Origin: JAWXCM01 sp034408745
Lineage (GTDB): Bacteria > Acidobacteriota > Terriglobia > Bryobacterales > Bryobacteraceae
Reading direction: 5' to 3'
Assembly: GCA_034408745.1 (NCBI GenBank)
Contig: JAWXCM010000433.1
Span: 1 to 29,897, forward strand
Length of the DNA: 29,897 nt
Part shown: positions 15,070-22,856 of the stretch, in pieces
Numbering within the stretch: the first letter of the stretch is position 1
Layout: each line of letters begins with the position of its first letter
The notes under the pieces: model-generated
What the model was told of the DNA's origin: nothing
The model's input: the letters and a program-made list of their open reading frames with translations, nothing else
The model's database searches: none
Made by a program: the position numbers and the translations under genes

Positions 15070-15861
15070 CGCTGTTCGTTTGTGCGCTGGTGGGGCACGC
15101 GGCCGACGGGTGGAAGCTGGTGCAGACCATTTCGCTTCGCGCGACGCTGCACCATGTGCAGGGGATCGACGTGATGGACGGGGCTGTGTGGGTATCTTCG
15201 GTCGACCGCGCGTCGCGCAAGGGTCGACCGCGCGTTGCGCAAGGGATGGGTTAGTAAGTTCGCGCTGCTTTCTGGTGAGTTAGTCAGGCAGGTGGAGGTT
15301 CAGGAAGGCGCGCGGTTTCATCCGGGTGGGCTCACGCTGGACGGGAACTCGCTGTGGGTTCCGGTCGCCGAGTATCACCGGGGCGGCCCGACAACGGTGC
15401 AGCGGAGGAATCGGGAGACGCTGGCACTGGAGTCGAGCTTTGAGGTGAAGGACCATATTGGGTGTGTTGGCGCGGGGCCGGATTACCTGATTGGGGGTAA
15501 CTGGGACAGTCGAGTTCTGTATAAGTGGAGTAAGTTGGGTGTGCAGGAGAGTGCGCGGCCGAATCCGCGAGTTACTTCGTACCAGGATGTGAAGCTGCTG
15601 GACGGAATGCTGGTGGGCTCGGGGCATGTGTCGGCGACGGTGGGTGCTGTGGAGTGGGTGCGGGTGTCGGACCTTGGACTGGTGCGGCGGGTGGAGATGG
15701 GCACTACGGATCGTGGGGTGTCCTTTATGAATGAGGGGATGACGATTCGGGGTGGCAAGCTGTTTCTGCTGCCGGAGGATGATCCTGGGCGGCTGTTTGT
15801 GTTTGTACCGGGCACGGGCGGGCCTGGTGGTGCAAGCACAAGAGACCCGCCGCAGCCTTGA
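15048..15861 (+). pseudogene. Secreted propeller-like protein, frame broken by a 22-bp duplication
   Basis: An ATG at 15048 with a GGAGG ribosome site five bases upstream encodes a signal peptide (AAVALFVCALVGHAA) and then GWKLVQTISLRATLHHVQG. The frame is lost at the duplicated segment 15200-15243 and ends at 15254. The downstream frame, 15235-15861, continues the same protein (GWVSKFALLSGELVRQV, HPGGLTLDGNSLWVPVAEYH, NEGMTIRGGKLFLLPEDD). Deleting one 22-bp copy joins them exactly as VDRASRKGWVSKF. The repeated strand pattern with conserved Gly and Trp suggests a beta-propeller, possibly near DUF6454 or SMP-30-like proteins; that is tentative. The last 15 residues and the stop codon come from a REP-like hairpin. 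Downstream re-initiation at 15235 would lack a signal peptide. Confidence 0.85.
15200..15243. repeat. 22-bp tandem duplication (frame-breaking)
   Basis: 15200-15221 and 15222-15243 are identical except for one C/T difference (the fifteenth base of each unit). Twenty-two is not a multiple of three, so the reading frame is shifted by one. The single mismatch shows that the copies have diverged, arguing against an assembly artefact. Confidence 0.95.
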
Positions 15862-15874
15862 GAGGCTGCCCCCC
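15817..15874. repeat. REP-like double hairpin, copy 2
   Basis: Stem A pairs GGCGGG (15817-15822) with CCCGCC (15846-15851); its longer loop holds a small GTGC-AA-GCAC hairpin. Stem B pairs GCAGCCT (15852-15858) with AGGCTGC (15863-15869) around TGAG, then a C run. It matches copy 1 at 2729-2771 with two compensated base pairs. The TGA ending the propeller frame lies at the junction of stem and loop (15859-15861). Confidence 0.7.
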
Positions 15875-15966
15875 TTAGTGTTCTGGCTTCGGGCGGGTTG
15901 ATTGTGTTGGTGTGAGGCGCCCAGTTGCAGCTGCTGGCTCACAAGCCGCGGCCTGTTGGTGGCCGA

Positions 15967-15978
15967 TAGGATAGGAGC
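15967..15978 (+). promoter_or_regulatory. -10-like box and AGGAG immediately before the TolC gene
   Basis: TAGGAT (15967-15972) ends six bases before the ATG at 15979. AGGAG (15973-15977) is only one base from the ATG, too close for normal ribosome-site spacing, although the preceding TAGGATAGG could contribute. Leaderless initiation is as plausible as a conventional site. Confidence 0.35.
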
Positions 15979-17277
15979 ATGAGAATTGCTCCACTTCTCT
16001 TCGCGTTTCCTTTACTGCTAAGCGCCGAAGTTCATGATTTAACTCTCAGGCAGAGTGTGGACCGTGCACTGCGCCAGAATCCGGAGATTCTGATGGCGCG
16101 GTTCGACGAACTGCGCGCGGCGGAAAATGTGCAACAGGTGCGCGATCCGTTCTCGCCGAAACTGTTCGTCGGCAGCGGGCTCGCGTATTCCAGTGGGATG
16201 CCGATGAGTATTGGCGGTACGGTGCCCGCGATAATTCAGGCGCAGGCGACGCAGACGTTCTACAACAAGCAACTCAGTTATCAGGTGGCGGCGGCGCGGG
16301 AGAATGCTCGCGGGGCCGGGTTCGACACGTCGGCGCGGCGGGACCAGGTGGTGTTCCAGGTGGCGAATCTGCATCTTGCGGCTGCCCGGGCGGTGCGGCT
16401 CGCGAGCCTTGTCCGGCAGCAGGTGGAGAGCTTTGACAAGATCGCCGGAGCGGTTCGGGCGCGGGTGCTGGAGGGCAGGGAACTCGCGATTGAGGCGCGG
16501 GCCGCGGATTTCCGCGTGGCCCAGGCGAAGCAGCGGTTGAAGGTGCTGGAGTCGGAGCAGGCACAGAACGAGGCGGCGCTGGCGATCGCGCTGGGGTTCC
16601 CGGGTGAGGATCGGGTGCGTCCGGTGGAAGAAGAACTTCCGAAGATCGAGATGCCGGCTTCGGAAGTGGAGGCTGCGAAAGAAGCGCTGGGCAACAGCAA
16701 GCAGCTGCGGCGTCTGGAATCCGCGCTGCAGGCGAAGCAGCTGGAGGCGCATTCGGCTCGTGCGGCCCGGTATCCGAAGATCGACCTGGTTTCGCAGTAT
16801 GCGCTGGCGGCGAAATTCAACAATTTCGAGGATTATTACCGGCGATTTACGCGACATAACGGGCAAATTGGCATGTCATTTCAAATTCCTTTGTTTGCCG
16901 GGCCTGCTGCGCGGTCTCAGGCGGCGGCGGCGTCGATTGACATGAACCGGCTGCGGGTGGAGATCAATGCCACGCGCGACCGGATCGCGGTTGATGCGCG
17001 GAAGAGCTTCCAGGACGTACAGACGGCGCAGGCGTCGCGGGATCTGGCGCGGATGGACCTGGACATTACTCGCGAGCGGCTGGGGGTGGCGCTGGCTCAG
17101 TTTGAAGAAGGGCGGCTGCCGCTTCGTCAAGTGGAAGAATTGCGGTCGGCGGAATCGGAGAAATGGGTCCTGTTTTACGATGCGCAAGTGGTTGCGGAGC
17201 GGGCTCAGCTGGAGTTGCTGCGTCAGTCGGGGACGATTTTAGCGGCGCTGCAGCAGGAAGCACGCGGATGGTGGTGA
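15979..17277 (+). CDS. TolC-family outer membrane efflux protein
   Basis: The 432-residue protein begins with a signal peptide (MRIAPLLFAFPLLLSAE) and then LTLRQSVDRALRQNPEILMAR, the opening of the first TolC structural repeat. Long coiled-coil helices rich in Ala, Arg, Gln and Glu follow, with a beta segment in each half (for example GQIGMSFQIPLFAGPAARSQ, the typical start of the second repeat's strand). TolC proteins form trimeric outer-membrane channels for pumps or type I secretion. The protein is of normal length and intact. It stands alone on the plus strand; the only adaptor nearby is the HlyD-type gene ending at 11062. Its last 210 bases are also read antisense by the neighbouring minus-strand gene. 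Confidence 0.92.
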   Translation: MRIAPLLFAFPLLLSAEVHDLTLRQSVDRALRQNPEILMARFDELRAAENVQQVRDPFSPKLFVGSGLAYSSGMPMSIGGTVPAIIQAQATQTFYNKQLSYQVAAARENARGAGFDTSARRDQVVFQVANLHLAAARAVRLASLVRQQVESFDKIAGAVRARVLEGRELAIEARAADFRVAQAKQRLKVLESEQAQNEAALAIALGFPGEDRVRPVEEELPKIEMPASEVEAAKEALGNSKQLRRLESALQAKQLEAHSARAARYPKIDLVSQYALAAKFNNFEDYYRRFTRHNGQIGMSFQIPLFAGPAARSQAAAASIDMNRLRVEINATRDRIAVDARKSFQDVQTAQASRDLARMDLDITRERLGVALAQFEEGRLPLRQVEELRSAESEKWVLFYDAQVVAERAQLELLRQSGTILAALQQEARGWW

Positions 17278-17746
17278 CGCGGCGGCCTCGCGCTACCTGC
17301 TCTCCCAGTACAGCACCTCCGACGGGGAGGGCGATCATCGCGGTGAGGGCCGCAGTCCCGCTGCCGAGCGCCATTGCGCCGCGAACGGCGGGACCGGCGA
17401 GCATGAGGCCGACGGTCAGGCCGATGAACCGTCCCACCGATCTGCGGGACCGGCGGTTGTCCACGTGGGTGAGGCGGAGTGCGTCGATGTCGGCCGCGGC
17501 GATTTGCTGCGTGACGTGCGGGATTCCCCGCTTGTCCTTTCCCACCCGCAGTATCAGTTCTGTTGCGGACACGGCCAGGATTCGGCCGTCAATCCTTTGG
17601 CCGCTCCGAAGGGTGGCGTGGACTTCGTCGGCTCGGGTGAGGAAGTCCCGGAGTTCGACCAGTCGGTCGGGTGGCAGGGGGGCGGGCGCTGCCGCGGCGG
17701 CTGCGATCGACAACGTGAGGATGGTGAGGCACCTGAGGACTTGCAT
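17066..17746 (-). CDS. Secreted glycine-zipper protein with an antisense-derived tail
   Basis: From the ATG at 17746 the 226-residue product has a signal peptide (LRCLTILTLSIAAAAAAP), an Lsm-like small beta domain (ATLRSGQRIDGRILAVSATELILRVG), and a hydrophobic Gly/Ala-rich helix pair (IGLTVGLMLAGPAVRGAMALGSG) ending RRVTTIRVLP. Proteins of this layout normally stop there. Here the frame continues 63 more residues, Pro/Ala-rich, encoded by the antisense strand of the tolC 3' end, so the original stop seems lost or moved. An alternative GTG at 17809 overlaps the GntR stop by GTGA but would place 21 polar residues before the signal peptide. Function is unknown. Confidence 0.65.
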   Translation of the reverse strand: MQVLRCLTILTLSIAAAAAAPAPLPPDRLVELRDFLTRADEVHATLRSGQRIDGRILAVSATELILRVGKDKRGIPHVTQQIAAADIDALRLTHVDNRRSRRSVGRFIGLTVGLMLAGPAVRGAMALGSGTAALTAMIALPVGGAVLGEQVARGRRVTTIRVLPAAAPLKSSPTDAATPAEPAPQPLAHRKTGPISPIPPTAILPLDEAAAALLQTEPAPPPAARE

Positions 17747-17805
17747 GATCGAGGCTAGCGCCTGAGGGTGAGTTTGGGGCTCGGCCTGGGACACTTTGTC
17801 AGGTG

Positions 17806-18677
17806 TCACATTTTGGCTGCGAGGGCGGCGCGGACTTCGTCGAGGGACGCAGGGGAGATCAGGCGAAGGCGCTTCAGCGGGACTGTGGGGGGAAGTTCGC
17901 GCGCGACCACGGTGTCGGCTACGGCGAAGCGCACGGACTTCAGGCCGCGTTTCCAGCCGGGCACGCGGGCGTCGCGGAGGACGAGGCCGCCGGGGTCCCA
18001 GCCGCTGGACGAGAGCATGGCCTCAGCGAGGCGCAGCAGCGTGGGCGACCGCGAGATGAACGTCACCAGGGCGTCAGGGGCGGGCTTCGCTTCACTGCGG
18101 ATGAGGTCGATGGCAGAGTTGGCCTGGAGCCAGATGTCGACGCATGCCGACTCCGGTCCTGACGCGGTTCGGGAGGCGCGGGCGGCGAGCGACACCACCA
18201 GAGCGGTGCTGTGTCCAGTGAGGCTGTCGGTGCCGCAGACGCGCGTGGGAAGGGCTTCGGCGAGCTCGGCCACAAGGATTTCGCGCAGTTCCGGTTCGGG
18301 TTCCTGTACGGCGACGGAGTCGCAGGTGTTACGGGTGAGGGCGTGTTCGAGCGCGCCGCGGATGGCGGCCGTATCGAAGCCGGAGCGGCGGGCTTCGGCG
18401 ATCCACGCCTGCGCCAGTGCGTCGATTCCGGTGGCGGAAGCTGCCGGGAGCACGAGGCTCCGCTGCCCTGTCGGAGACCGATCCAGTGGCGCTCGGCGAG
18501 TGTGATGTAGGCGGCCCGGACGCTGTTGCTGTGCACGCCGAGGCGGGTGGCGAGGGCCCGGATGCTGGGCAACTTTTCTTCCGGACGTAGTTCCCCGCTG
18601 CTGATGGCGAGGATGATCTGTGTCGCGATCTGGCTGGTGAGCGGCACGCCGGAGTGTCTGGTGACTGAGATGCGCAC
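17806..18677 (-). pseudogene. GntR-family regulator, single frameshift
   Basis: The start is a GTG at 18677 with GGAAGG about eight bases upstream. Residues 1-75 form a clear GntR winged helix (VPLTSQIATQIILAISSGEL, LPSIRALATRLGVHSNSV, AAYITLAERHWIGLRQGSG). The frame is then lost near 18456 and the protein resumes one frame over (LVLPAASATGIDALAQAW) through a roughly 200-residue effector domain to the stop at 17806. Adding one base in the GGAGCCTCG stretch on the coding strand restores the usual GSGxxVLP junction. The effector half (LVTFISRSPTLLRLAEAML, PGWKRGLKSVRFAVADTVV) looks like a periplasmic-binding-type sensor. The break could be genuine decay or a one-base sequence error. It is divergent from the quinoprotein operon and may have regulated it. 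Confidence 0.82.
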
Positions 18678-18690
18678 GGCTACCTTCCAT

Positions 18691-18696
18691 TACAAT
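18691..18696 (+). promoter_or_regulatory. -10 box (TACAAT) of the quinoprotein operon
   Basis: TACAAT ends eight bases before the GTG start at 18705, inside a 27-base divergent gap. On the other strand TATTGT (18697-18692) may serve the GntR gene, so the two promoters overlap. No good -35 hexamer was seen. Confidence 0.5.
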
Positions 18697-18704
18697 AGCC
18701 GGAA

Positions 18705-19466
18705 GTGCTTAATTCAATCTTGTTCGCTGCGCTGCTCCTGTTCAGCCCGCAGCCTCCTGCCGAAGATGTGCCCAAAGGCCAGGCTGCGTATCGGAGTAAC
18801 TGCGCGTTTTGCCACGGGCTGACGGGCCTCGGTGGACGTGGGCCGAATCTGGTGAGCCACCCGAAGCCGGAAGACGAGGTCAAACGCATTGTGAAGCAGG
18901 GCGTTCCCGGGACGACGATGCCGTCGTTTGGCGGGTTCGAGGAGGACGAGCTTACGGCGCTGGCGCAGTTTGTGCAGCACCTTGCCGGGAGCGCGCCGAA
19001 GGATCAGAAGGTGACGGGTGATGCGGCGAAGGGTCGGCAGGTTTATGCGAAGCTAGGGTGCGCGAACTGCCATCAGATTGGGGCGCAGGGCAGCACTTAC
19101 GGGCCGGAGCTGACCCGAATCGGGAGCGCCCGGCCGGTGCACTATCTGGAGGAATCGATTACCACGCCGTCAAACGATGTACCGCCGGAGTATGAGGGCG
19201 TGACGGTGGCCACCGCGGATGGCCGCAAGGTGCAGGGCGTCAGGATCAATGCGGATCCTTTTACGGTGCAGGTACGGCTTCAGAACGAGAAGCTACGGAC
19301 GTTTGTCATTGGCAAAGATGCAAAGGAAGTTACTCGGAATACGACGTCGCTGATGCCACCTTATAAGTTGCCGAAAGCGGATCTGGATAACCTTGCAGCG
19401 TATCTGACCACGCTGCGGTCCGACGCGACATCGGGTCAGGCGAAGCAGGCTGAGGGGATTAAATGA
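18705..19466 (+). CDS. Diheme c-type cytochrome
   Basis: The 253-residue protein has a signal peptide (LNSILFAALLLFSPQ) and two cytochrome c domains, with heme motifs CAFCH (33-37) and CANCH (119-123). Met72 in GTTMPSF is the likely distal ligand of the first heme. The C-terminal 120 residues (SITTPSNDVPPEYEGVTV, DGRKVQGVRINAD) resemble the heme-binding domain annotated as TIGR02603. It should act in the periplasm as electron acceptor for the quinoprotein dehydrogenase encoded next, with which it overlaps by ATGA. The start is GTG with no proper ribosome site (GGA only two bases away), consistent with leaderless translation from the TACAAT promoter. Confidence 0.92.
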   Translation: MLNSILFAALLLFSPQPPAEDVPKGQAAYRSNCAFCHGLTGLGGRGPNLVSHPKPEDEVKRIVKQGVPGTTMPSFGGFEEDELTALAQFVQHLAGSAPKDQKVTGDAAKGRQVYAKLGCANCHQIGAQGSTYGPELTRIGSARPVHYLEESITTPSNDVPPEYEGVTVATADGRKVQGVRINADPFTVQVRLQNEKLRTFVIGKDAKEVTRNTTSLMPPYKLPKADLDNLAAYLTTLRSDATSGQAKQAEGIK

Positions 19467-21043
19467 GACTCGCGACATACCTGATGTTAGTGGCGGTCTC
19501 GCTGCCCGCGCAGGTGACTTATGAGCGGATTGTAAATCAGGCCAAGGAGCCGGGTAGCTGGCTTACTTACCAGGGAGATTACGGAGCGGTTCGGCATCGT
19601 GAGCTGAATCAGATCAACTCGGAGAACGTTAAGAACCTGCGGGTCGAGTGGATCTACCAGACGGGCATTTCGGGCGCGTTTGAGACGGTGCCGCTGGTGG
19701 TCGACGGAGTAATGTACATCAGCGGTGGCGACGGCACAGCGATGGCGCTGGATCCTCGCACGGGCCGTCAGTACTGGCGCTACAAGTACAACATGCCGAA
19801 GGACGCGAAGCTTTGCTGCGGCACGGTGAATCGCGGACTGGCGATGCTGGGGATGCGGCTGTTTCTGACGACGCCGGATGCGCATCTGGTGGCCATCGAC
19901 GCTCGCAACGGAAAGCAGCTTTGGGACACCGAGATGGGCGACTGGCGCAAGGGCTATGGCGCGACAATGGCTCCGATTGCGGTGAAAAACAAGATTATCG
20001 CCGGAGTGTCGGGCGGCGAATTCGGGATCCGCGGATTTGTGGACGCGTATGATCCGGAGACGGGGAAGCAGGCGTGGCGTTTCTGGACGGTTCCGGATAA
20101 GGGGCAGCCGGGCGGCGACACGTGGCTGGCCGATTCGTGGAAGCGCGGCGGTGGCGCCACCTGGACAACGGGCACCTTCGACCCGCAACTAAACACGCTG
20201 TACTGGCCAGTTGGAAATCCTGGGCCCGATCTGTATGGCGAATCGCGGCGCGGGGATAATTTGTACACTTGCTCAATCATTGCGCTGGATCCGGATACGG
20301 GCAAATTGAAGTGGCATTTCCAGTTCACGCCGCATGACACGCACGACTGGGATGCGAATGAAACGCCGATGCTGCTGGATTTGCCATGGCAGGGCCAGAA
20401 CCGCAAGTTACTATTTCTGCCGAATCGAAACGGGTTCTTCTATGTTCTGGACCGCACGAACGGTAAGTTCCTTTCCGGGAAGCCGTTCTTTAAGCAGACG
20501 TGGGCGAACGGGCTCGACGACAAGGGGCGGCCGATTCTGAAGGCGAATACGGAGCCGTCGGCCGAGGGTAACATGCAGTGTCCTGGGCTGGCGGGAGCTA
20601 CTAACTGGATGTCGCCGAGTTACAACCCTGCGACTAAGATGTTCTATCTCCAGATTCGGGAAAACTGCGACGTGTTCTTCTCGGCGCCTCCGACCTATAT
20701 AGAGGGCAAGCCATACTGGGGGTCGGTGTTCCGTGGTGTCACCGATGACAAGGAGCGAGGCCGCATTCGCGCCTTCGACCCGTTGACGATGGAGACGAAA
20801 TGGGAGTTTCACTACGACAAGGCTCCGTGGGCCGGCACGCTGTCGACATCGGGCAATCTGATTTTTGCCGGAGATGAGGATGGCTACTTCATGGCTTTCG
20901 ACGCCAGGAGCGGGAAACTGCTGTGGAAGCTGAACACGGGCAACCGGCTGGTAACGGCACCGATCACGTACCAGATCGACGGACGCCAGTACGTGACGAT
21001 GCCGTCGGGAAGCGCGCTGCTGACATTCGCGCTGCCGGAATAG
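19463..21043 (+). CDS. PQQ-dependent alcohol dehydrogenase, lanthanide-type signature
   Basis: This 526-residue periplasmic quinoprotein (signal peptide MRLATYLMLVAVSLPAQ) oxidises an alcohol and passes electrons to cytochrome c. It is an eight-bladed propeller with repeated W-motifs (ALDPRTGRQYWRYK, IDARNGKQLWD, AYDPETGKQAWRFW). The vicinal disulfide is Cys118-Cys119 in KLCCGTVNRG. Metal and PQQ ligands are visible: Glu in VSGGEFGIRG, Asn in GNPGPD, and the catalytic Asp295 in TPHDTHDWDANE. Asp297, two residues on, is the extra acidic ligand that marks lanthanide-using XoxF/PedH-type enzymes rather than calcium MxaF. The substrate cannot be told from sequence. It is shorter than XoxF (about 600) but has no obvious break. 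It overlaps its neighbours on both sides. Confidence 0.92.
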   Translation: MRLATYLMLVAVSLPAQVTYERIVNQAKEPGSWLTYQGDYGAVRHRELNQINSENVKNLRVEWIYQTGISGAFETVPLVVDGVMYISGGDGTAMALDPRTGRQYWRYKYNMPKDAKLCCGTVNRGLAMLGMRLFLTTPDAHLVAIDARNGKQLWDTEMGDWRKGYGATMAPIAVKNKIIAGVSGGEFGIRGFVDAYDPETGKQAWRFWTVPDKGQPGGDTWLADSWKRGGGATWTTGTFDPQLNTLYWPVGNPGPDLYGESRRGDNLYTCSIIALDPDTGKLKWHFQFTPHDTHDWDANETPMLLDLPWQGQNRKLLFLPNRNGFFYVLDRTNGKFLSGKPFFKQTWANGLDDKGRPILKANTEPSAEGNMQCPGLAGATNWMSPSYNPATKMFYLQIRENCDVFFSAPPTYIEGKPYWGSVFRGVTDDKERGRIRAFDPLTMETKWEFHYDKAPWAGTLSTSGNLIFAGDEDGYFMAFDARSGKLLWKLNTGNRLVTAPITYQIDGRQYVTMPSGSALLTFALPE

Positions 21044-22251
21044 CGCTTGCGGCGACGTTGTTCGTTGTTGCGCTGTTCTCGTTTTACTATTTGCGGCAAC
21101 TCGACGGGCTGCGGCGGCTGCAGACCGAGACCATCGACCGCAACCGCCGCGAATCGCTGCAGTTAATTCGGATCCAGAATGACCTGAATTCGCTTGGCCT
21201 CGCGATGCGGGACATGCTGGAGGACCGTGACGGGTACGGTCTGGCTGCGTGGCGCACGGAGTTTCGGCGTCTGCGGGTGGATTTCGAAGATGCCCTGAGC
21301 AAGGGTCGAAATCTGGAGCAGCGGCGCCAGCTCCGGGAGTTGCTGGAGCAGTTCTGGGTGACGGCCGATCAGGTGTTCGGGCTCGCGGATGGGGGCTGGA
21401 AGGCTCGCGCCGAGGGCATTGTGGTCGATTCGCTGCAGGCTCAGCAGGCGTCGCTGAGCAACAACGTAGCGCGCATGCTGGTGGCCAACAATGAGGCCGA
21501 GGATGCGGCGGCGCGCGAGGTGACTGCGATTTACGATCGGAGTGAACAGAACGTGTATTTGTTCCTGTTTGCGATGCTGATCAGCATCACGGCGATTGCA
21601 TTAGCGGCGGCACATTACAACCGGCGCCTGATCACGCGGATCGAGGCGCTTTCCTTGCAGCGCAGCACGCTGGCCCGGCGGCTGATCGGGGTGCAGGAAG
21701 AGGTTTTTAAGTCCGTCGCGAGGGAACTGCACGACGATTTTGGGCAGATTTTGACGGCAGTGGGACTGATGCTGCGGCGTGGCGACGTGAGCGAGGTGAA
21801 GCAGGTGGTACAGGAGGCGCTGGAGAAGACGCGCTCCTTCTCACAGGCGCTGCATCCGACGATCATCGACGATTACGGGGTGGAGGCGGGCATCGAACGG
21901 CTGGTTCAGACGTGGAGCCGGCAGACGGGGATTCCGGTCGACTATCAATGCGAAGGTCGCGCCAAACTGCCCGAGGGCTATGCGATCCATGTTTACCGGA
22001 TTGCGCAGGAATCGTTGAACAATGTCGCCAAACACGCGAAGGCGTCGGAGGTGGAGGTGCGGCTGGATTATGACGGCGGCTTTCTGCGGATGCGGATCTC
22101 CGATGACGGCGTGGGGATCGGTGCAAAGCGCTCCGGGGGGCTGGGTCTAACCGCGATGAAGGAGCGGGCCGAACTGATACATGCAAATATTAATATCTAT
22201 CGAGGACCGATCAGAGGTACATTGGTAACGTTAGAGGTCCCAACAGAGTGA
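20923..22251 (+). CDS. Sensor histidine kinase, NarL/UhpB type (HisKA_3)
   Basis: The 442-residue kinase has a transmembrane helix at about 38-58 (IALAATLFVVALFSFYYL), a helical periplasmic sensor of about 150 residues, a second helix at about 207-228, and a cytoplasmic HisKA_3 region with phospho-accepting His270 (ARELHDDFGQILTAVG). The ATPase domain keeps its N box (IAQESLNNVAKHAKAS), G1 (ISDDGVGIG) and G2 (GGLGLTAMKERAEL), so it should be active. No usable start lies between the dehydrogenase stop and the first helix. The GTG at 20923, with AGGAG 12 bases upstream, forces a 121-base overlap with the dehydrogenase gene. It is followed by its response regulator with a GTGA overlap. Confidence 0.9.
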   Translation: MEAEHGQPAGNGTDHVPDRRTPVRDDAVGKRAADIRAAGIALAATLFVVALFSFYYLRQLDGLRRLQTETIDRNRRESLQLIRIQNDLNSLGLAMRDMLEDRDGYGLAAWRTEFRRLRVDFEDALSKGRNLEQRRQLRELLEQFWVTADQVFGLADGGWKARAEGIVVDSLQAQQASLSNNVARMLVANNEAEDAAAREVTAIYDRSEQNVYLFLFAMLISITAIALAAAHYNRRLITRIEALSLQRSTLARRLIGVQEEVFKSVARELHDDFGQILTAVGLMLRRGDVSEVKQVVQEALEKTRSFSQALHPTIIDDYGVEAGIERLVQTWSRQTGIPVDYQCEGRAKLPEGYAIHVYRIAQESLNNVAKHAKASEVEVRLDYDGGFLRMRISDDGVGIGAKRSGGLGLTAMKERAELIHANINIYRGPIRGTLVTLEVPTE

Positions 22252-22856
22252 TTACCGTTCTTCTTGTGGACGACCACGCACTGGTAAGGCGTGGTTTCCG
22301 CCGGTTACTCGAGGACGAGCCGGACATTGAAGTAGTAGGCGAAGCGGGCAATGGCCTGGAAGCTGTGACACTGGCCAGTGAGCTGCAGCCGAACGTGGTC
22401 GTCATGGACTACGCCATGCCGGGACTCGACGGGGTGCAAGCCACCAACGAGATTCGGCGGCAGGTCCCTGACAGTATTGTTCTGATGCTGAGCATGCATT
22501 CCGACGAGAATTACCGGCGCAACGCGGCGGAGGCCGGAGCGTCGGGGTATGCGCTCAAAAACGCCATTGACGTGGATCTGGCCGCGGCGATTCGCGAAGT
22601 GGCTGGCGGCGGTTCCTACGGTCTTCCGGCAGAGGAAACCAACGGCCCCGAGGAGCATGAACTCACGCCCCGGGAACTCCAGATTCTGCAGTTAATTGCA
22701 CAGGGCAATTCCAACAAAGATATCGCCACACTGCTTAGTTTGAGTGTGAATACGGTGTCTGTTCACCGCAACAATTTAATGCACAAGATGCGGGTTCATC
22801 GTACAGCCGAACTGGTGCTGTACGCGATTCGCAAAGGGCTCGTCAGCCCGCCGTGA
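22248..22856 (+). CDS. Response regulator, NarL/FixJ family
   Basis: The 202-residue protein has an N-terminal receiver domain with the acidic pair in LLVDDHALVRRG, phospho-acceptor Asp54 (VVVMDYAMPGLDG) and Lys in YALKNAI. A LuxR-type helix-turn-helix at about residues 140-200 (LTPRELQILQLIAQGNSNKD, then TVSVHRNNLMHKM) completes it. It is the cognate partner of the HisKA_3 kinase encoded directly upstream and probably controls transcription of this operon or of alcohol metabolism genes. The GTG start overlaps the kinase stop (GTGA), and its own stop overlaps the next gene the same way. All key residues are intact. Confidence 0.95.
   Translation: MITVLLVDDHALVRRGFRRLLEDEPDIEVVGEAGNGLEAVTLASELQPNVVVMDYAMPGLDGVQATNEIRRQVPDSIVLMLSMHSDENYRRNAAEAGASGYALKNAIDVDLAAAIREVAGGGSYGLPAEETNGPEEHELTPRELQILQLIAQGNSNKDIATLLSLSVNTVSVHRNNLMHKMRVHRTAELVLYAIRKGLVSPP

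Noticed and set aside
7314..18677. Explaining all frame breaks as sequencing errors
   Set aside because: The one-base breaks near 7570, 8790 and 18456 could be errors, but the 5-bp and 22-bp duplications, one with a diverged base, could not easily be. Essential genes in the window are all intact, which points to real relaxed selection on dispensable genes.
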